Shown here piece by piece: positions 53,758-62,797 of a DNA stretch of 64,000 bases. The position numbers and the translations under genes were made by a program. Each line of letters opens with the position of its first letter. Position 1 is the first letter of the stretch. Under the pieces are notes generated by a model. It saw only the letters and a program-made list of their open reading frames with translations. It did no database searches and was not told the origin of the DNA. The DNA is from Candidatus Sulfopaludibacter sp. SbA3 (GTDB lineage Bacteria > Pseudomonadota > Alphaproteobacteria > Caulobacterales > Hyphomonadaceae), in NCBI GenBank assembly GCA_945888325.1, contig CAMDAC010000002.1, positions 62,001 to 126,000 of the forward strand. Direction: 5' to 3'.

Positions 53758-55293
53758 TCACGCGCGCTGGCTTGCCCGCCAAAGCGCGGCCTCTGGAACC
53801 AGCTTGTCGACGACCTTTGCTGACGACAGCACGCTTGGCACACCGGCGCCCGGATGCGTGCTGGCGCCCGCAAGATAGAGGCCTTTCACGTCGGCGCTGA
53901 TATTGTGCGGACGGAACCAGGCGCTTTGCAGGAGTTTCGGCTCCAATCCGAAAGCCGCACCTTTTGTCGACAGCAGTCGGTCGCGGAAATCGAGGGGCGT
54001 CATCAACCGCTCACTGACGATTTCCTGCCGCAGGCCTGGCAACACGGTTGCTTCCAGTCTCTCGGCAACCTGCTCCCGGAACGGGCCCGCCATCGCTTTC
54101 CAATCCGTGCCGGAGTCGAGGTGCGGAACCGGCGCAAGGACATAGAAACTGTCGCAGCCTGGCGGCGCCAGCGACGGATCGTTTGCCGTCGGACGATGAA
54201 GATACAGGCTGAAGTCTTCCGCAAGAATCTTGTTGCGGAAAATGTCTTTCAGCAGGCCGCGATAGCGTGGACCGAGAACAATCGTGTGTTGGTAGCAGTC
54301 CTCATACTGCCGGCGTGTTCCAAAATACCAGACGAACAGACTCATCGAATAGTCCGCCTTTTCGATTTTCCGGTCTGTCCAGACGCGCCGCTTGGTGTTG
54401 CGCAGCAGCTTCGAATAGGTCCAGCCGATTTCGGCATTGGAGACCACCAGGTCGCAGTCGATCACTTCGCCGTTTGCAAGACGCACACCTGTCGCACAGC
54501 CATCCCGCGTGAGAATCTCATCCACTTCGGAGTTGAGGCACAGCGTATTGCCCTGCCCTTCGATCAGGCTGACAAGCCCCCTGACCAGTTCGCCCGTGCC
54601 GCCGATGGCGTAATGGACGCCCCATATCCTCTCGAGATGAGATATCAGGCAGTAATAGGATGTCGCCGCGAAGGGATCTCCGCCAATGAACAGGGGATGG
54701 AAGGAAAAGGCGATGCGCAGCTTTTCGTTCGAAAAGTAGTCGGAGACCTTGGCATAAACCGAGCGAACGCCGCCAAGGCGGACCATGTCCGGCGCCGCCT
54801 TCAGCAGTGTCGAGACCTGATGAAAAGGTTCTTCCGCAAGTTGGGTATAGGCTGCGTCGAATATGGCTTCGCTGGCTTTCAGGAAGCGGTCAAATCCGGC
54901 CACATCTTCCGGGGCAAACTTGGCAATTTCCGCGCGGGTCTTGTCTGCATCGGCATGCGCCTCGAACACGGAGCCATCATCAAAGCGGATGCGGTAGAAC
55001 GGATTGATCGCCTTGAGGGTGATGTCATCTTCCAGCCGGCGGCCGCATAGCGCCCAGAGCTCGTTGAAGAGATGCGGCGCTGTCAGGATCGTCGGCCCTG
55101 CATCGAAGGTGAACCCGTCCTGCCGGAACGTGTAGGCCCGGCCTCCCGCGGCATCAAGCTTGTCAAAGACCGTGACGCGGTAGCCTTTCGCACCCAGCCG
55201 GACGGCAGCGGCCAAGCCGCCAAAGCCCGCGCCGACGACAATCGCATGCGGGGCTTCGTTGTCTGACTCGATAGGCTGGGTCATTCCGTCCAT
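53758..55293 (-). CDS. crtI: Phytoene desaturase
   Basis: 511 aa from ATG 55293, which has GGAGGAAGG upstream; the open frame extends to 55353. FAD motif VVGAGFGGLAAAVRLGAKGY, GGRAYTFRQDGFTFDAGPT and C-terminal LYLAGASTHPGAGVPSVLSSA. Converts phytoene to neurosporene or lycopene. It lies downstream of bchO on the same strand (118-bp gap) and is separated from crtB by about 5 kb, unlike the usual crtI-crtB pair. Confidence 0.93.
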   Translation of the reverse strand: MDGMTQPIESDNEAPHAIVVGAGFGGLAAAVRLGAKGYRVTVFDKLDAAGGRAYTFRQDGFTFDAGPTILTAPHLFNELWALCGRRLEDDITLKAINPFYRIRFDDGSVFEAHADADKTRAEIAKFAPEDVAGFDRFLKASEAIFDAAYTQLAEEPFHQVSTLLKAAPDMVRLGGVRSVYAKVSDYFSNEKLRIAFSFHPLFIGGDPFAATSYYCLISHLERIWGVHYAIGGTGELVRGLVSLIEGQGNTLCLNSEVDEILTRDGCATGVRLANGEVIDCDLVVSNAEIGWTYSKLLRNTKRRVWTDRKIEKADYSMSLFVWYFGTRRQYEDCYQHTIVLGPRYRGLLKDIFRNKILAEDFSLYLHRPTANDPSLAPPGCDSFYVLAPVPHLDSGTDWKAMAGPFREQVAERLEATVLPGLRQEIVSERLMTPLDFRDRLLSTKGAAFGLEPKLLQSAWFRPHNISADVKGLYLAGASTHPGAGVPSVLSSAKVVDKLVPEAALWRASQRA

Positions 55294-55411
55294 GGTGCTG
55301 GCCTTCCTCCATTCTTCGTGTCCGGTGCACAGACGCTCTCTTGCAGCGGACAATCTGCAAATCCTTCAGGAAGGCATGACATGGAGCGCGCCGCGCATTC
55401 GTCACGCATTT

Positions 55412-56311
55412 TCATGTGCCGGACTTTCGGGCCGGCATTGCGGCGTCCGCGAAGGCTGAAAAGATCGATGCGGCGACGCGGGCGGCGTCTTCCTCGTGCG
55501 CGAGATGGCCGAGGCCTGGCAGGCGATCGAGGCTCGCGCCGGTGTAGCGCCGCGTCAGCTCTTCGGCATGCTCGGGCGGCACGGCGCGGTCGTTGAGACC
55601 GATGATCTGGTGCAGGCTGAGGCCCGCGCGTTCGAACGGCGCCATCACGCCGGACACATTCCAGTTCGCCATCATCGACAGGGTCCCGGCGACATGGCGC
55701 GGATTGGCGAACAGGCGGCCATAGAACTCGAGATAGTCCGCCCCCGGACGGGAGCCTGTGCCTTCGATCAGACGCGCGACGCGGGACTGATCGCGCCCGC
55801 CTCTTGCGAGCGCGCGCGACACGAACGGGTTGATCGCCAGCGCTTTCGCCATCACCGGCGCAATCAGCGCGGCGGGACCGCCGAACGGCTTCAGCGCGCC
55901 ATTGATTGACACCGTGCCGCGAGGGCGCGGATCGAGTTCCGGCGCGAGCCGCACGGCGATGGCGGCGCCGGCGGAATGGCCGATGATCAGCGAAGGCCTG
56001 AACGATTCCTTCGCCAGCAAGGCCTTCAGGGCACGCACCATTCCGGGCAGCGAAGAATCGAGATGCCTCAGGCTTTGCGTGAAGCCGTGGCCGGGAAGGT
56101 CCACCGCCAGCGTGTCGAAACGGGCGGCAAGCAGCGGGAAGAGGCCGGCCCAGGAATGCGTCGAGGCGCCGGTGCCATGAAGCAGCAGGACGTGCTCCCC
56201 CTTCCCCGCGCGCTGCACGTGCCAGCGGGTCGTGGCCGCCTCGACGAAGCGACTGTGCGCGCGGTTCGGCCAGTCCCTGCCGTCTGTTGCCCAGTCCAGT
56301 CCCTTGGCCAC
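55412..56311 (-). CDS. bchO: Magnesium chelatase accessory protein, alpha/beta hydrolase
   Basis: 299 aa. Alpha/beta hydrolase fold: oxyanion region HVLLLHGTGASTHSW, nucleophile elbow IGHSAGAAIA, and C-terminal LGHLAHEEDAARVA with the catalytic His. BchO accompanies bchI-bchD in most PGCs; its substrate is unknown. Start is GTG 56311, preceded by GGAG at 8 nt; it starts 5 bp after the bchD stop. Confidence 0.92.
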   Translation of the reverse strand: MAKGLDWATDGRDWPNRAHSRFVEAATTRWHVQRAGKGEHVLLLHGTGASTHSWAGLFPLLAARFDTLAVDLPGHGFTQSLRHLDSSLPGMVRALKALLAKESFRPSLIIGHSAGAAIAVRLAPELDPRPRGTVSINGALKPFGGPAALIAPVMAKALAINPFVSRALARGGRDQSRVARLIEGTGSRPGADYLEFYGRLFANPRHVAGTLSMMANWNVSGVMAPFERAGLSLHQIIGLNDRAVPPEHAEELTRRYTGASLDRLPGLGHLAHEEDAARVAASIFSAFADAAMPARKSGT

Positions 56312-56316
56312 GGGCG

Positions 56317-58116
56317 CTACTCCAGCAGCAGGCTGCGCACATCGCGCGAGACGCGGGCGGCGTCGGCGACGGGCAGCGGGCGGTAGATGGCGCCCATCTC
56401 GGTACTGATCATTTCGGCCTGCGCGCTCGGGCGCTTGGAAATGTCGAAGAACAGCACGGGCTCCTGCAGGGATTTCAGCCGGCGGGCCATGTCGCGCGCA
56501 TCCTCGGCGGCGCGCTCGCGGCCCGGGCTGCCGTCCAGCGCGATATTGCCCTGCCCGTCCGACAGGAACACAACATGCGGCGCCTTGCGCTTGCGACGCT
56601 CGATGCGCACCAGCTGCGCCGCGGCGGCAATCCCCGCCGCGAGCGGCGTGCCGCCGCCGCCCGGCAGGCGCGAGAGCGAGCGCTTGACGCGCGTCAGCGA
56701 GCGCGTCGGCGGGAGCAGCAGGTCGGCGCCCTCCTTGCGGAAGGCGATCAGCGCGACGGATTCGCGGCGCGAATAGCAACCGCTGAGCAGAAGTTCGATC
56801 GCGCCTTTCGCGTCAGCGAGACGGTTCATCGCCGAGGAGCCGGACGCATCGACGACGAAGATCACCACCGCTTCGCTGCGATGGCGGAAGCGTTTTACGC
56901 GGAAATCGCTGGCGCGTACGGAAATCACGGCGCCGCCAGAGGGCGCTTCGCGGATACGTTGCCAGGGGGCGGCGGTGCGCAGTGTCGAGAGAAGATCGAG
57001 GCGGCCATCGCGGCGCGGGTCGCCGGCGCGCGCGCCGATGCGGCTGCCCCGCCGGCGGGAGTCCACCATGTCGCCGGATTTTCCGGGTGGCACTTCCTGG
57101 CGGCTGCGCTGACGCGTGGTACGTGCGCGGGCGGCCATGTCGAGCGAGACGCGCACGCGCACCGCCTCGACCAGGAGTTCGGTCAGCTCGTCCGGCTCCG
57201 GCTGCGGGCGCGAGGCATCGTCGGTGTTCTCGTTGTCCGGCTCCGGCGGTTCCGGCGGCGGCGGCGCGGGCGGTTCGCTCCGGTCGATCAGCACATTCGC
57301 GCGGCTTGCATAGACGAGTTCGGCGGCCAGCGAGGCGTCTGCGTCGGTCACCTCATCGCGCCCGGCCAGCGCGGCGATGCCGCGCGCGGCGGCGAGGCAG
57401 AAGGCGGGCGCGCGCAGCGAGCGGATACCGAGGCGCAAGGCGGCATCGATCAGCCCGTCCATGATCTCGTCCGGCACCGAGACCCAGCGCAGCTTCGCGC
57501 GGGCCGCGTCGACCATCGCCGGGCTCAGCGTCTCCGGCCGTGTGCGCGCAGGCGATACGCCGTGTAGGGACAATCCGAAGGCCAGCCGGTCTCCGAGGCC
57601 TGCGGGAAGCAGTTCGCCCGGCTCATCCGGATCGGCAAAGGCGAGCGTCACGAAGTTTGCGGGCGCGCGCAAGGACAGACCGTCGCGTTCGGTTTCCACT
57701 TCGCCGGTATCGATGACGCGGGCGAGTTGGGCAGCGGCGCGGCCGGGCAGACGCTCCGCCATCGGAACAATCAGCACGCCGCCATCGGCGCGCGCGAGCA
57801 AGCCTGTTTCGGCAATCGGGCGGCCCGCGGCGAGTGTTGCGGCCAGATCGAGCCCGCCGATCAGGCGGTCGTCGGTGATCGAGACCGGCATCCGGTGCAG
57901 CAAGGCGCCATTGCCGAGGCGCTGGGTCAGCCGGTCCTGCAGCAGGCCCGCAAGTTCGGGCGCCGCGCCGTCAAACACGGCGCCTTTCAGACGCAGCGGC
58001 ATCAGCGCCAGCAGTGCAACAGCGAGGTCAGCCTGTCCCCAACGCGCCGCGTCCATCCGCTCGAAAGCGTCCCGGCTGGCTTGCCGGTCCGGGGGCGGCG
58101 CGGCGGCGGGGTTCAA
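56317..58116 (-). CDS. bchD: Magnesium chelatase subunit D
   Basis: 599 aa. An N-terminal inactive AAA+ region (about 1-270), a proline-rich/acidic linker ([16 protein letters not shown], about 290-310), and a C-terminal von Willebrand A domain with [19 protein letters not shown]. Forms a double ring with BchI that drives Mg insertion by BchH. Overlaps bchI by 4 nt. Confidence 0.96.
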   Translation of the reverse strand: MNPAAAPPPDRQASRDAFERMDAARWGQADLAVALLALMPLRLKGAVFDGAAPELAGLLQDRLTQRLGNGALLHRMPVSITDDRLIGGLDLAATLAAGRPIAETGLLARADGGVLIVPMAERLPGRAAAQLARVIDTGEVETERDGLSLRAPANFVTLAFADPDEPGELLPAGLGDRLAFGLSLHGVSPARTRPETLSPAMVDAARAKLRWVSVPDEIMDGLIDAALRLGIRSLRAPAFCLAAARGIAALAGRDEVTDADASLAAELVYASRANVLIDRSEPPAPPPPEPPEPDNENTDDASRPQPEPDELTELLVEAVRVRVSLDMAARARTTRQRSRQEVPPGKSGDMVDSRRRGSRIGARAGDPRRDGRLDLLSTLRTAAPWQRIREAPSGGAVISVRASDFRVKRFRHRSEAVVIFVVDASGSSAMNRLADAKGAIELLLSGCYSRRESVALIAFRKEGADLLLPPTRSLTRVKRSLSRLPGGGGTPLAAGIAAAAQLVRIERRKRKAPHVVFLSDGQGNIALDGSPGRERAAEDARDMARRLKSLQEPVLFFDISKRPSAQAEMISTEMGAIYRPLPVADAARVSRDVRSLLLE

Positions 58117-59126
58117 GACACGAACACCTCCGAGACCGCCCGCTCGACGCGGATGCCCGCATCGGTATCATCCAGCGGATCTTTGCGCAGCCGGTGTCGC
58201 AGCGCGAGCGGCGCAACCGATTTCAGCGTCTCCATCGAAACCTCCGCTTCGCCGGACAGTGCCGCGCGGGCCCTTGCAGCGCGCATCAGGGTGAGCTCGC
58301 CGCGCAGGCCGTCGGCGCCGAGCGTCAGGCAGAGCTCGACGGCTTTCGCCAGCACCGCGTCCGGCAGCGTGACCGTGTGCACGCGGGCGCGCGCCTCGAC
58401 GACGCGCTTGCGCAGCGCAGAGGTCTTGCGCGACCATTCCTTGATGAAGGCGGCCGGATCCTGCTCGAAGGTGTCGCGGCGGCGGACTATTTCCATCCGC
58501 TCGGCCAGGTCGGTCGAGGTGCGCACGTCCACGCAGAGGCCGAACCGGTCGAGCAGTTGCGGGCGCAGGTCCCCCTCCTCCGGGTTGCCGCTGCCGACCA
58601 GCACGAACTTCGCCGGGTGGCGGACGGAGAGGCCTTCGCGCTCGACCACGTTCTCGCCGGATGCGGCCACATCGAGCAGCAGGTCCACGAGATGGTCGTC
58701 GAGCAGGTTCACTTCGTCGATATAGAGGAAGCCGCGATTGGCGCGGGCGAGCAGGCCCGGCTCAAAGCGCTTCTCGCCCTTGGAGAGCGCGCGTTCGAGA
58801 TCCAGCGCGCCGACCACACGGTCTTCGGTCGCGCCGAGCGGCAGGTCGACGACCGGCGCCGCGATCTTCTCGGAGACTTGCGCTTCCTTGCGGTCGCACA
58901 CGCCGCACAGCCCGGCCGGGGCAGAGGGCAGGCAGCGGTAAGGGCAGCCGCGCACGACTTCGATTTCGGGCAGCAGGGCCGCGAGGGCCCGGATCGCGGT
59001 CGACTTGCCCGTGCCCCTGTCGCCCAGTGCCAGCACGCCGCCGATCGAGGGCTCGACCGCTGACATCAGCAGGGCGTCTTTCAGGGATTCCTGGCCAACA
59101 ATTGCAACGAAGGGGAAGATGGCCAA
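58113..59126 (-). CDS. bchI: Magnesium chelatase subunit I
   Basis: 337 aa AAA+ ATPase. Walker [10 protein letters not shown] (about 35-43), a Cys-containing insert ([15 protein letters not shown]), Walker [14 protein letters not shown], and sensor motif [20 protein letters not shown]. The best start is TTG 59126 (then [11 protein letters not shown]); no ATG or GTG fits the conserved N-terminus. A rare start codon may limit expression. First gene of bchI-bchD-bchO(-crtI). Confidence 0.95.
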   Translation of the reverse strand: MAIFPFVAIVGQESLKDALLMSAVEPSIGGVLALGDRGTGKSTAIRALAALLPEIEVVRGCPYRCLPSAPAGLCGVCDRKEAQVSEKIAAPVVDLPLGATEDRVVGALDLERALSKGEKRFEPGLLARANRGFLYIDEVNLLDDHLVDLLLDVAASGENVVEREGLSVRHPAKFVLVGSGNPEEGDLRPQLLDRFGLCVDVRTSTDLAERMEIVRRRDTFEQDPAAFIKEWSRKTSALRKRVVEARARVHTVTLPDAVLAKAVELCLTLGADGLRGELTLMRAARARAALSGEAEVSMETLKSVAPLALRHRLRKDPLDDTDAGIRVERAVSEVFVS

Positions 59127-59148
59127 GACGCAGGTCCGATGCGAAAAG

Positions 59149-59180
59149 TGTAAACGACGGTAGACACAAACCTATGTCAA
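59149..59180 (-). promoter_or_regulatory. bchI promoter with three phased PpsR-type half-sites
   Basis: Minus strand: TGACA (59179-59175), TGTCT (59166-59162), TTACA (59153-59149), each 13 bp apart; the last two form TGT-N12-ACA. TTGACA (59180-59175) is a -35 with TCGTTT (59157-59152) 17 bp downstream. Predicted leader to the TTG start is about 19 nt. Confidence 0.76.
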
Positions 59181-59196
59181 ACCTTTGCATAAGAAA

Positions 59197-59224
59197 AGCC
59201 GCCAGAGGAAATCCTCTGGCGGCT
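59197..59224 (-). terminator. Terminator of the cytochrome c gene
   Basis: A perfect 12-bp stem (59197-59208 with 59213-59224) with loop AAAT, followed on the minus strand by TTTTCTT. It isolates the cytochrome gene from the bchI promoter. Confidence 0.9.
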
Positions 59225-59262
59225 CTTTGTTTTCTACAAACTCGCCCGTGAGGCGAGCTGGA

Positions 59263-59793
59263 TCAGGTCGGGTTCTTCAGGTAGGCGATCACGTCCGCGC
59301 GGTCTTGCGGGTTGCGCAGGCCCGGGAAGGCCATGATCGTGCCCGGGATGAAGTCCGTGGGCTTTTCGAGATAGGTGAAGAGGTTTTCTTCGGTCCAGAT
59401 CACGTTCGAGTTCAGGTTGGCATCGGAATATTTGAAGTCTGCCACGGTGCCCGACTCGCGGCCGACGATATTGTGGAGCGACGGGCCGACATTGTTGCGG
59501 CCTTCGGCAACGGCGTGGCAGGTCATGCACTGCGCGAACACGCGTTTACCCTTGGCGGCGTCGCCGGTGTAGGACGCATAGTCCGTGCCGCCGGCTGCAG
59601 GTGCTGCAGCCTCGGTCGGTGCAGGCGTTTCAGCCGGGGGCGCCTCGACGGGCGCGGCCTCGACCGGGGCCGGCTCGGCGGCTGGAGCGGCCGCAGGTGC
59701 GGGCGCAGACGTATCAGAGCCGCCGCAAGCTGCGAGGGCGAGAGCGAGGCCGGAAGCCATCGCCAGAGAAAGACGCTTGGTGTCGAATCGCAT
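59263..59793 (-). CDS. Lipoprotein class I cytochrome c
   Basis: 176 aa. Signal with lipobox (LALAAC, Cys23) predicts a lipid anchor in the periplasmic face. A long Ala/Pro/Glu-rich tether (about 28-67) leads to a cytochrome c2-like domain: haem motif CMTCH (Cys89, Cys92, His93) and axial Met154 in IMAFPGLR. Probably carries electrons from the cytochrome bc1 complex to the reaction centre or an oxidase, similar in idea to membrane-tethered cytochrome cy. Strong promoter (TTGGCG-N16-TATAAT, 59851-59824) and GGAGGAAAC ribosome site. Confidence 0.88.
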   Translation of the reverse strand: MRFDTKRLSLAMASGLALALAACGGSDTSAPAPAAAPAAEPAPVEAAPVEAPPAETPAPTEAAAPAAGGTDYASYTGDAAKGKRVFAQCMTCHAVAEGRNNVGPSLHNIVGRESGTVADFKYSDANLNSNVIWTEENLFTYLEKPTDFIPGTIMAFPGLRNPQDRADVIAYLKNPT

Positions 59794-59823
59794 TTGTTTC
59801 CTCCACAGAATGCTGGATGGGAC

Positions 59824-59851
59824 ATTATAGACCGGGGCGCGGCAACGCCAA
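59824..59851 (-). promoter_or_regulatory. Promoter of the cytochrome c gene
   Basis: Minus strand: -35 TTGGCG (59851-59846), 16 bp, then a perfect TATAAT (59829-59824), about 30 bp before the ATG. No PpsR half-site overlaps it, so the gene is probably constitutive. Confidence 0.75.
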
Positions 59852-59879
59852 GGCTTACTCCACCGGAATTATGCAGCCA

Positions 59880-60419
59880 TCAAACCTGGCTGCGCCAGTC
59901 GGCGAGTTCAGCCGGGTGTGCCTCGATGTAATGACGCAGCCAGGCTGCATATCGTTCCGGGGCGTGCGCGATATCTTTTGCGAGCGCTTCGAGGGTGATC
60001 CATTTCACTGCCTGGACCTCTTCCGGGTTCAGCACCGGCGCTGCATCGGTGCGGCCGAAATAGAGGTGGGGGATCTCGTTCTCGATCATGTCATTGTCGA
60101 GATAGGCGACGTAGCGGCTCTTGAACCCGAAGGTCAGCGGCACGCGCAGGCCCACTTCCTCTTCGAGGCGACGCGCGGCTGCGACGCTGGTGGCCTCACC
60201 GGGCCGGGGATGGCCGCAACAGGAGTTCGCCCACTTGCCGGCGGAGTGGTACTTGCCGTCCGCGCGCTGCTGGATCAGGCACTCGCCCGCGGCATTGAAC
60301 ACGAAAATCGAGAAGGCGCGGTGCAGCAGGCCGTCCTGATGGATCTGCCACTTGTCGCCGTCGCGGAGCGCTTCATCCGCCTCGTCGACCAGGATCACTT
60401 GCTCGAATTCGTCTGTCAC
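59880..60419 (-). CDS. idi: Isopentenyl-diphosphate delta-isomerase (type I)
   Basis: 179 aa. Nudix-fold enzyme interconverting IPP and DMAPP. Active-site motifs: NSCCGHPRPGE with the catalytic Cys and metal His, RRLEEEVGL (Nudix-like Glu), and ENEIPHLYFGR. Supplies precursors for GGPP used by CrtE and BchG. idi is often found at PGC borders. Starts with MTDEFEQVILVDE. Confidence 0.96.
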   Translation of the reverse strand: MTDEFEQVILVDEADEALRDGDKWQIHQDGLLHRAFSIFVFNAAGECLIQQRADGKYHSAGKWANSCCGHPRPGEATSVAAARRLEEEVGLRVPLTFGFKSRYVAYLDNDMIENEIPHLYFGRTDAAPVLNPEEVQAVKWITLEALAKDIAHAPERYAAWLRHYIEAHPAELADWRSQV

Positions 60420-60496
60420 GCGGGATGCTCCTCAGCGGACAAACCTAGTGCCACCCGGCGAGAGGGTCAAACACCGGCGGGCTATCGGAAAGAACG

Positions 60497-60769
60497 CTAC
60501 TCGACCGTCCAGCCGCGCGGCGTGCGGCGGGCCTGCAGGGTCACCGGGGCATCCTTGACCCGTACCGGGATTGGCTGGCGCACCGCGGCGTAGCGCAGCA
60601 GCAGCGCGGCTCCGGCGATCATCAGCCCGGCAAAGGCGGTCATCATGGCCACCGCGCTCGCCACGAAGATCAGCAGGGCGCCGATCAGCAGCTGCGCCAC
60701 GAATCCGAGCCCCGCGCGAAGCGCAGCCAGCAAGCCGGGCGAACGGGAAGGAGGAAGGGACTGGTCCAT
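60497..60769 (-). CDS. Small two-helix membrane protein
   Basis: 90 aa with two hydrophobic segments (about 20-42 and 45-60; FVAQLLIGALLIFVASAVAM, FAGLMIAGAALLLRYAAV) and a polar basic C-terminal domain ending RTPRGWTVE. No family assigned. Sits 77 bp upstream of idi on the same strand. Confidence 0.65.
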   Translation of the reverse strand: MDQSLPPSRSPGLLAALRAGLGFVAQLLIGALLIFVASAVAMMTAFAGLMIAGAALLLRYAAVRQPIPVRVKDAPVTLQARRTPRGWTVE

Positions 60770-60869
60770 TGGGCCTCACGATCAGGTATCAAGATGGCTG
60801 CATCATGGCGGCGCGTCAACGCCGCTGACTGCGACAGGCGTTCACGATTCCTCGTTGAACAAGGACTGG

Positions 60870-61577
60870 TCAGTCCTGGCGCACAAGCAGGCCGCGCTCG
60901 GCCCGGATGCGCGCGTAAGCGGCCGTGATCGCCGCCGCCTTGGTATGGGCAGCGTCTTCGAACTCGCGCGGGGCGCCCATCTGGATGATCCGGTCCGGGT
61001 GGTGGTCGGCCATCAGGCGGCGGTAGGCGGTGCGGATGTCCGGGAACTCGGCGTCGTGGGCGACACCGAGGATATGGTACGGATCGTCGCGTTCCGGACC
61101 GAGATGGGTGGCGCGGATACGGCGAAAGGTCGTGCGATCAAACCCGAAGGCATCCGAGACATTCTGCAGGTAAACGAGTTCTGAATCGGTCACGACGCCG
61201 TCGGCGCCTGCGATCTGGAACAGGCCGTCCAGCACGCCTTCGAGCAGGCAGGGCCGGTCATGGTAGCGCTTGCCGATCCGGCGGGCATAGGCCTCGTAGC
61301 CGCGCACCGTCTGGCGCGCGAGGGTGAAGACGCGGCGTACGTTTTCGGCCTCCTCGGGCGGGGCCCGGAAGACGCGCGCGAAGGTCATGATTTCCTGGTC
61401 GCTGACCAGACCGTCAGCCGCGGCCATCTTTGCGCCGAGTCCGACCACCGCAGCGGTAAAGCCCAAATCGTTGGGATCCGGCGCGCAACCGTCCGCCCCG
61501 GCGCTATCGATATCGGGCTCGGGTCCGCTTTCGAAAAGGCGCCGGCCACTGCTGAGAAGGTTGGTCCAGAGGCTCAT
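60870..61577 (-). CDS. TerB/DnaJ-domain co-chaperone-like protein (DjlA type)
   Basis: 235 aa. A TerB-like helical domain (about 38-155; VGLGAKMAAADGLVSDQEI and FQIAGADGVVTDSEL, two metal-like acidic loops) is followed by a C-terminal J domain (about 165-230; YHILGVAHDAEFPDIRTAYRRL then MADHHPDR with the HPD motif). DjlA-type proteins stimulate DnaK ATPase near membranes; here the N-terminal membrane helix of E. coli DjlA is missing, so it is probably soluble. Confidence 0.88.
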   Translation of the reverse strand: MSLWTNLLSSGRRLFESGPEPDIDSAGADGCAPDPNDLGFTAAVVGLGAKMAAADGLVSDQEIMTFARVFRAPPEEAENVRRVFTLARQTVRGYEAYARRIGKRYHDRPCLLEGVLDGLFQIAGADGVVTDSELVYLQNVSDAFGFDRTTFRRIRATHLGPERDDPYHILGVAHDAEFPDIRTAYRRLMADHHPDRIIQMGAPREFEDAAHTKAAAITAAYARIRAERGLLVRQD

Positions 61578-61729
61578 GGTCTTGTCTTCTATAGCAGGTT
61601 GCCCGCCCGTTTGGACAGCGCTCCCCTTTCAAAGACGCGTGAGCAAAGCTCAACGCGCCTTCCCGCAGATTAAACCTTGTTCACTCGCCGGGCGGTTGCG
61701 TGTCGCGCGCCCCATACAAAACGAGGCGT

Positions 61730-62710
61730 TTAGCTGCCGCGCGCCGCCAGCATCGCCTTGAGGGACTGGATCTCGCCGCGCATCTCAAGCAGCAGTTTCA
61801 TCATCTCCACCCGGTCCGTTTCAGCATCCTCAAGCCCCTCTTCCACGTGCTCCAACTGATCCTCGATCAGCTCGTCGCGGGCGCGGATCTCCTCGATGGC
61901 GCCGGTCACCTCGGCCGAGACGGGCGCATCCTGCAGCCGTTCTTCCATCGCGACGCCGAGATTCTCGATCTGCTCGCCCAGCGCAGCTTTCTGCTCGGCA
62001 GTCAGCGCTTCGACAATCAGCGCGATGAACAGGTTGAGGATGGCGAAGCTGCCGACGAAGATGAAAACGAGGAAAAAGATCCAGGCATAGGGGTGACCAT
62101 CTTCGGTGACCGCGTCGAGGAGATCCGACCAGCCATCCATCGTCATCAGCTGGAACAGCGTCAGCGCGGAGTCGGGCAGCGTGCCGAACATCTCGTGCAC
62201 CTCCGCATTGACCGTGTTGCCATAAAGGTTGGTGGCCATCACGGCGCCGACATAGATCACCAGCAGGATCACCGCGAGGATGGCGCCCATGCCGGGGATC
62301 GACTTCAGCAGCGCCTCGGTGATCCGCTTCATCATCGGCACGAAGCGCAGGAGGCGCAGCACCCTCAGCACACGGAGCGCCCGCAGCACGGTCAGGGCCG
62401 ACGCACCCGGGATCAGAGAGACGCCGATGACCAGGAAGTCGAACACGTTCCAGCCTTCCTTGAAGAACTGGAACCTATAGACGTAGAGCTTCAGCGCCAG
62501 TTCGGCGACGAACAGCCAGGTGATGGCGGCGTCGAGAAACTCGAACAGCGACACCATTCCGGGCATCATGGTCTCGCGGTAGGTGAGGGCGCCCAGTACG
62601 GCGGCGTTGAAGATGATCAGCGAGGTGATCGTCGTGCGAACCCATGGAAGCTCGAGGAAGGCTTCAACGGCGGAGTTGCTTGTTTCGTAGTCCAGTGTTG
62701 CGCGCGCCAT
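61730..62710 (-). CDS. Voltage-gated cation channel, single-repeat (NaChBac/CavMr-like)
   Basis: 326 aa. Six-transmembrane channel subunit of the homotetrameric bacterial Nav family. The S4 sensor has Arg at 110, 113, 116, 119 and 122 (every third residue). The pore holds TLFQLMTMDGWSD; the selectivity filter is TMDGWSD (190-196), unlike TLESW of Na-selective channels. An acidic coiled-coil C-terminus (about 255-320) is typical for tetramerisation. Asp at filter position 3, Gly at 4 and Asp at 7 suggest Ca permeation. Confidence 0.92.
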   Translation of the reverse strand: MARATLDYETSNSAVEAFLELPWVRTTITSLIIFNAAVLGALTYRETMMPGMVSLFEFLDAAITWLFVAELALKLYVYRFQFFKEGWNVFDFLVIGVSLIPGASALTVLRALRVLRVLRLLRFVPMMKRITEALLKSIPGMGAILAVILLVIYVGAVMATNLYGNTVNAEVHEMFGTLPDSALTLFQLMTMDGWSDLLDAVTEDGHPYAWIFFLVFIFVGSFAILNLFIALIVEALTAEQKAALGEQIENLGVAMEERLQDAPVSAEVTGAIEEIRARDELIEDQLEHVEEGLEDAETDRVEMMKLLLEMRGEIQSLKAMLAARGS

Positions 62711-62797
62711 TCGGGCGGTTTCCTTTTCCAGGGCAAGGCTGCCGGGCGAGGTTTGCCCTGAGCCGCCGCGCCTGCCAACCCGGCATTTGGCGGTGTG

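Noticed and set aside
55294-55411. PpsR operator upstream of crtI
   Set aside because: A TGTCC and a TGACA occur, but no pair at the 13-bp step or with N12 spacing.
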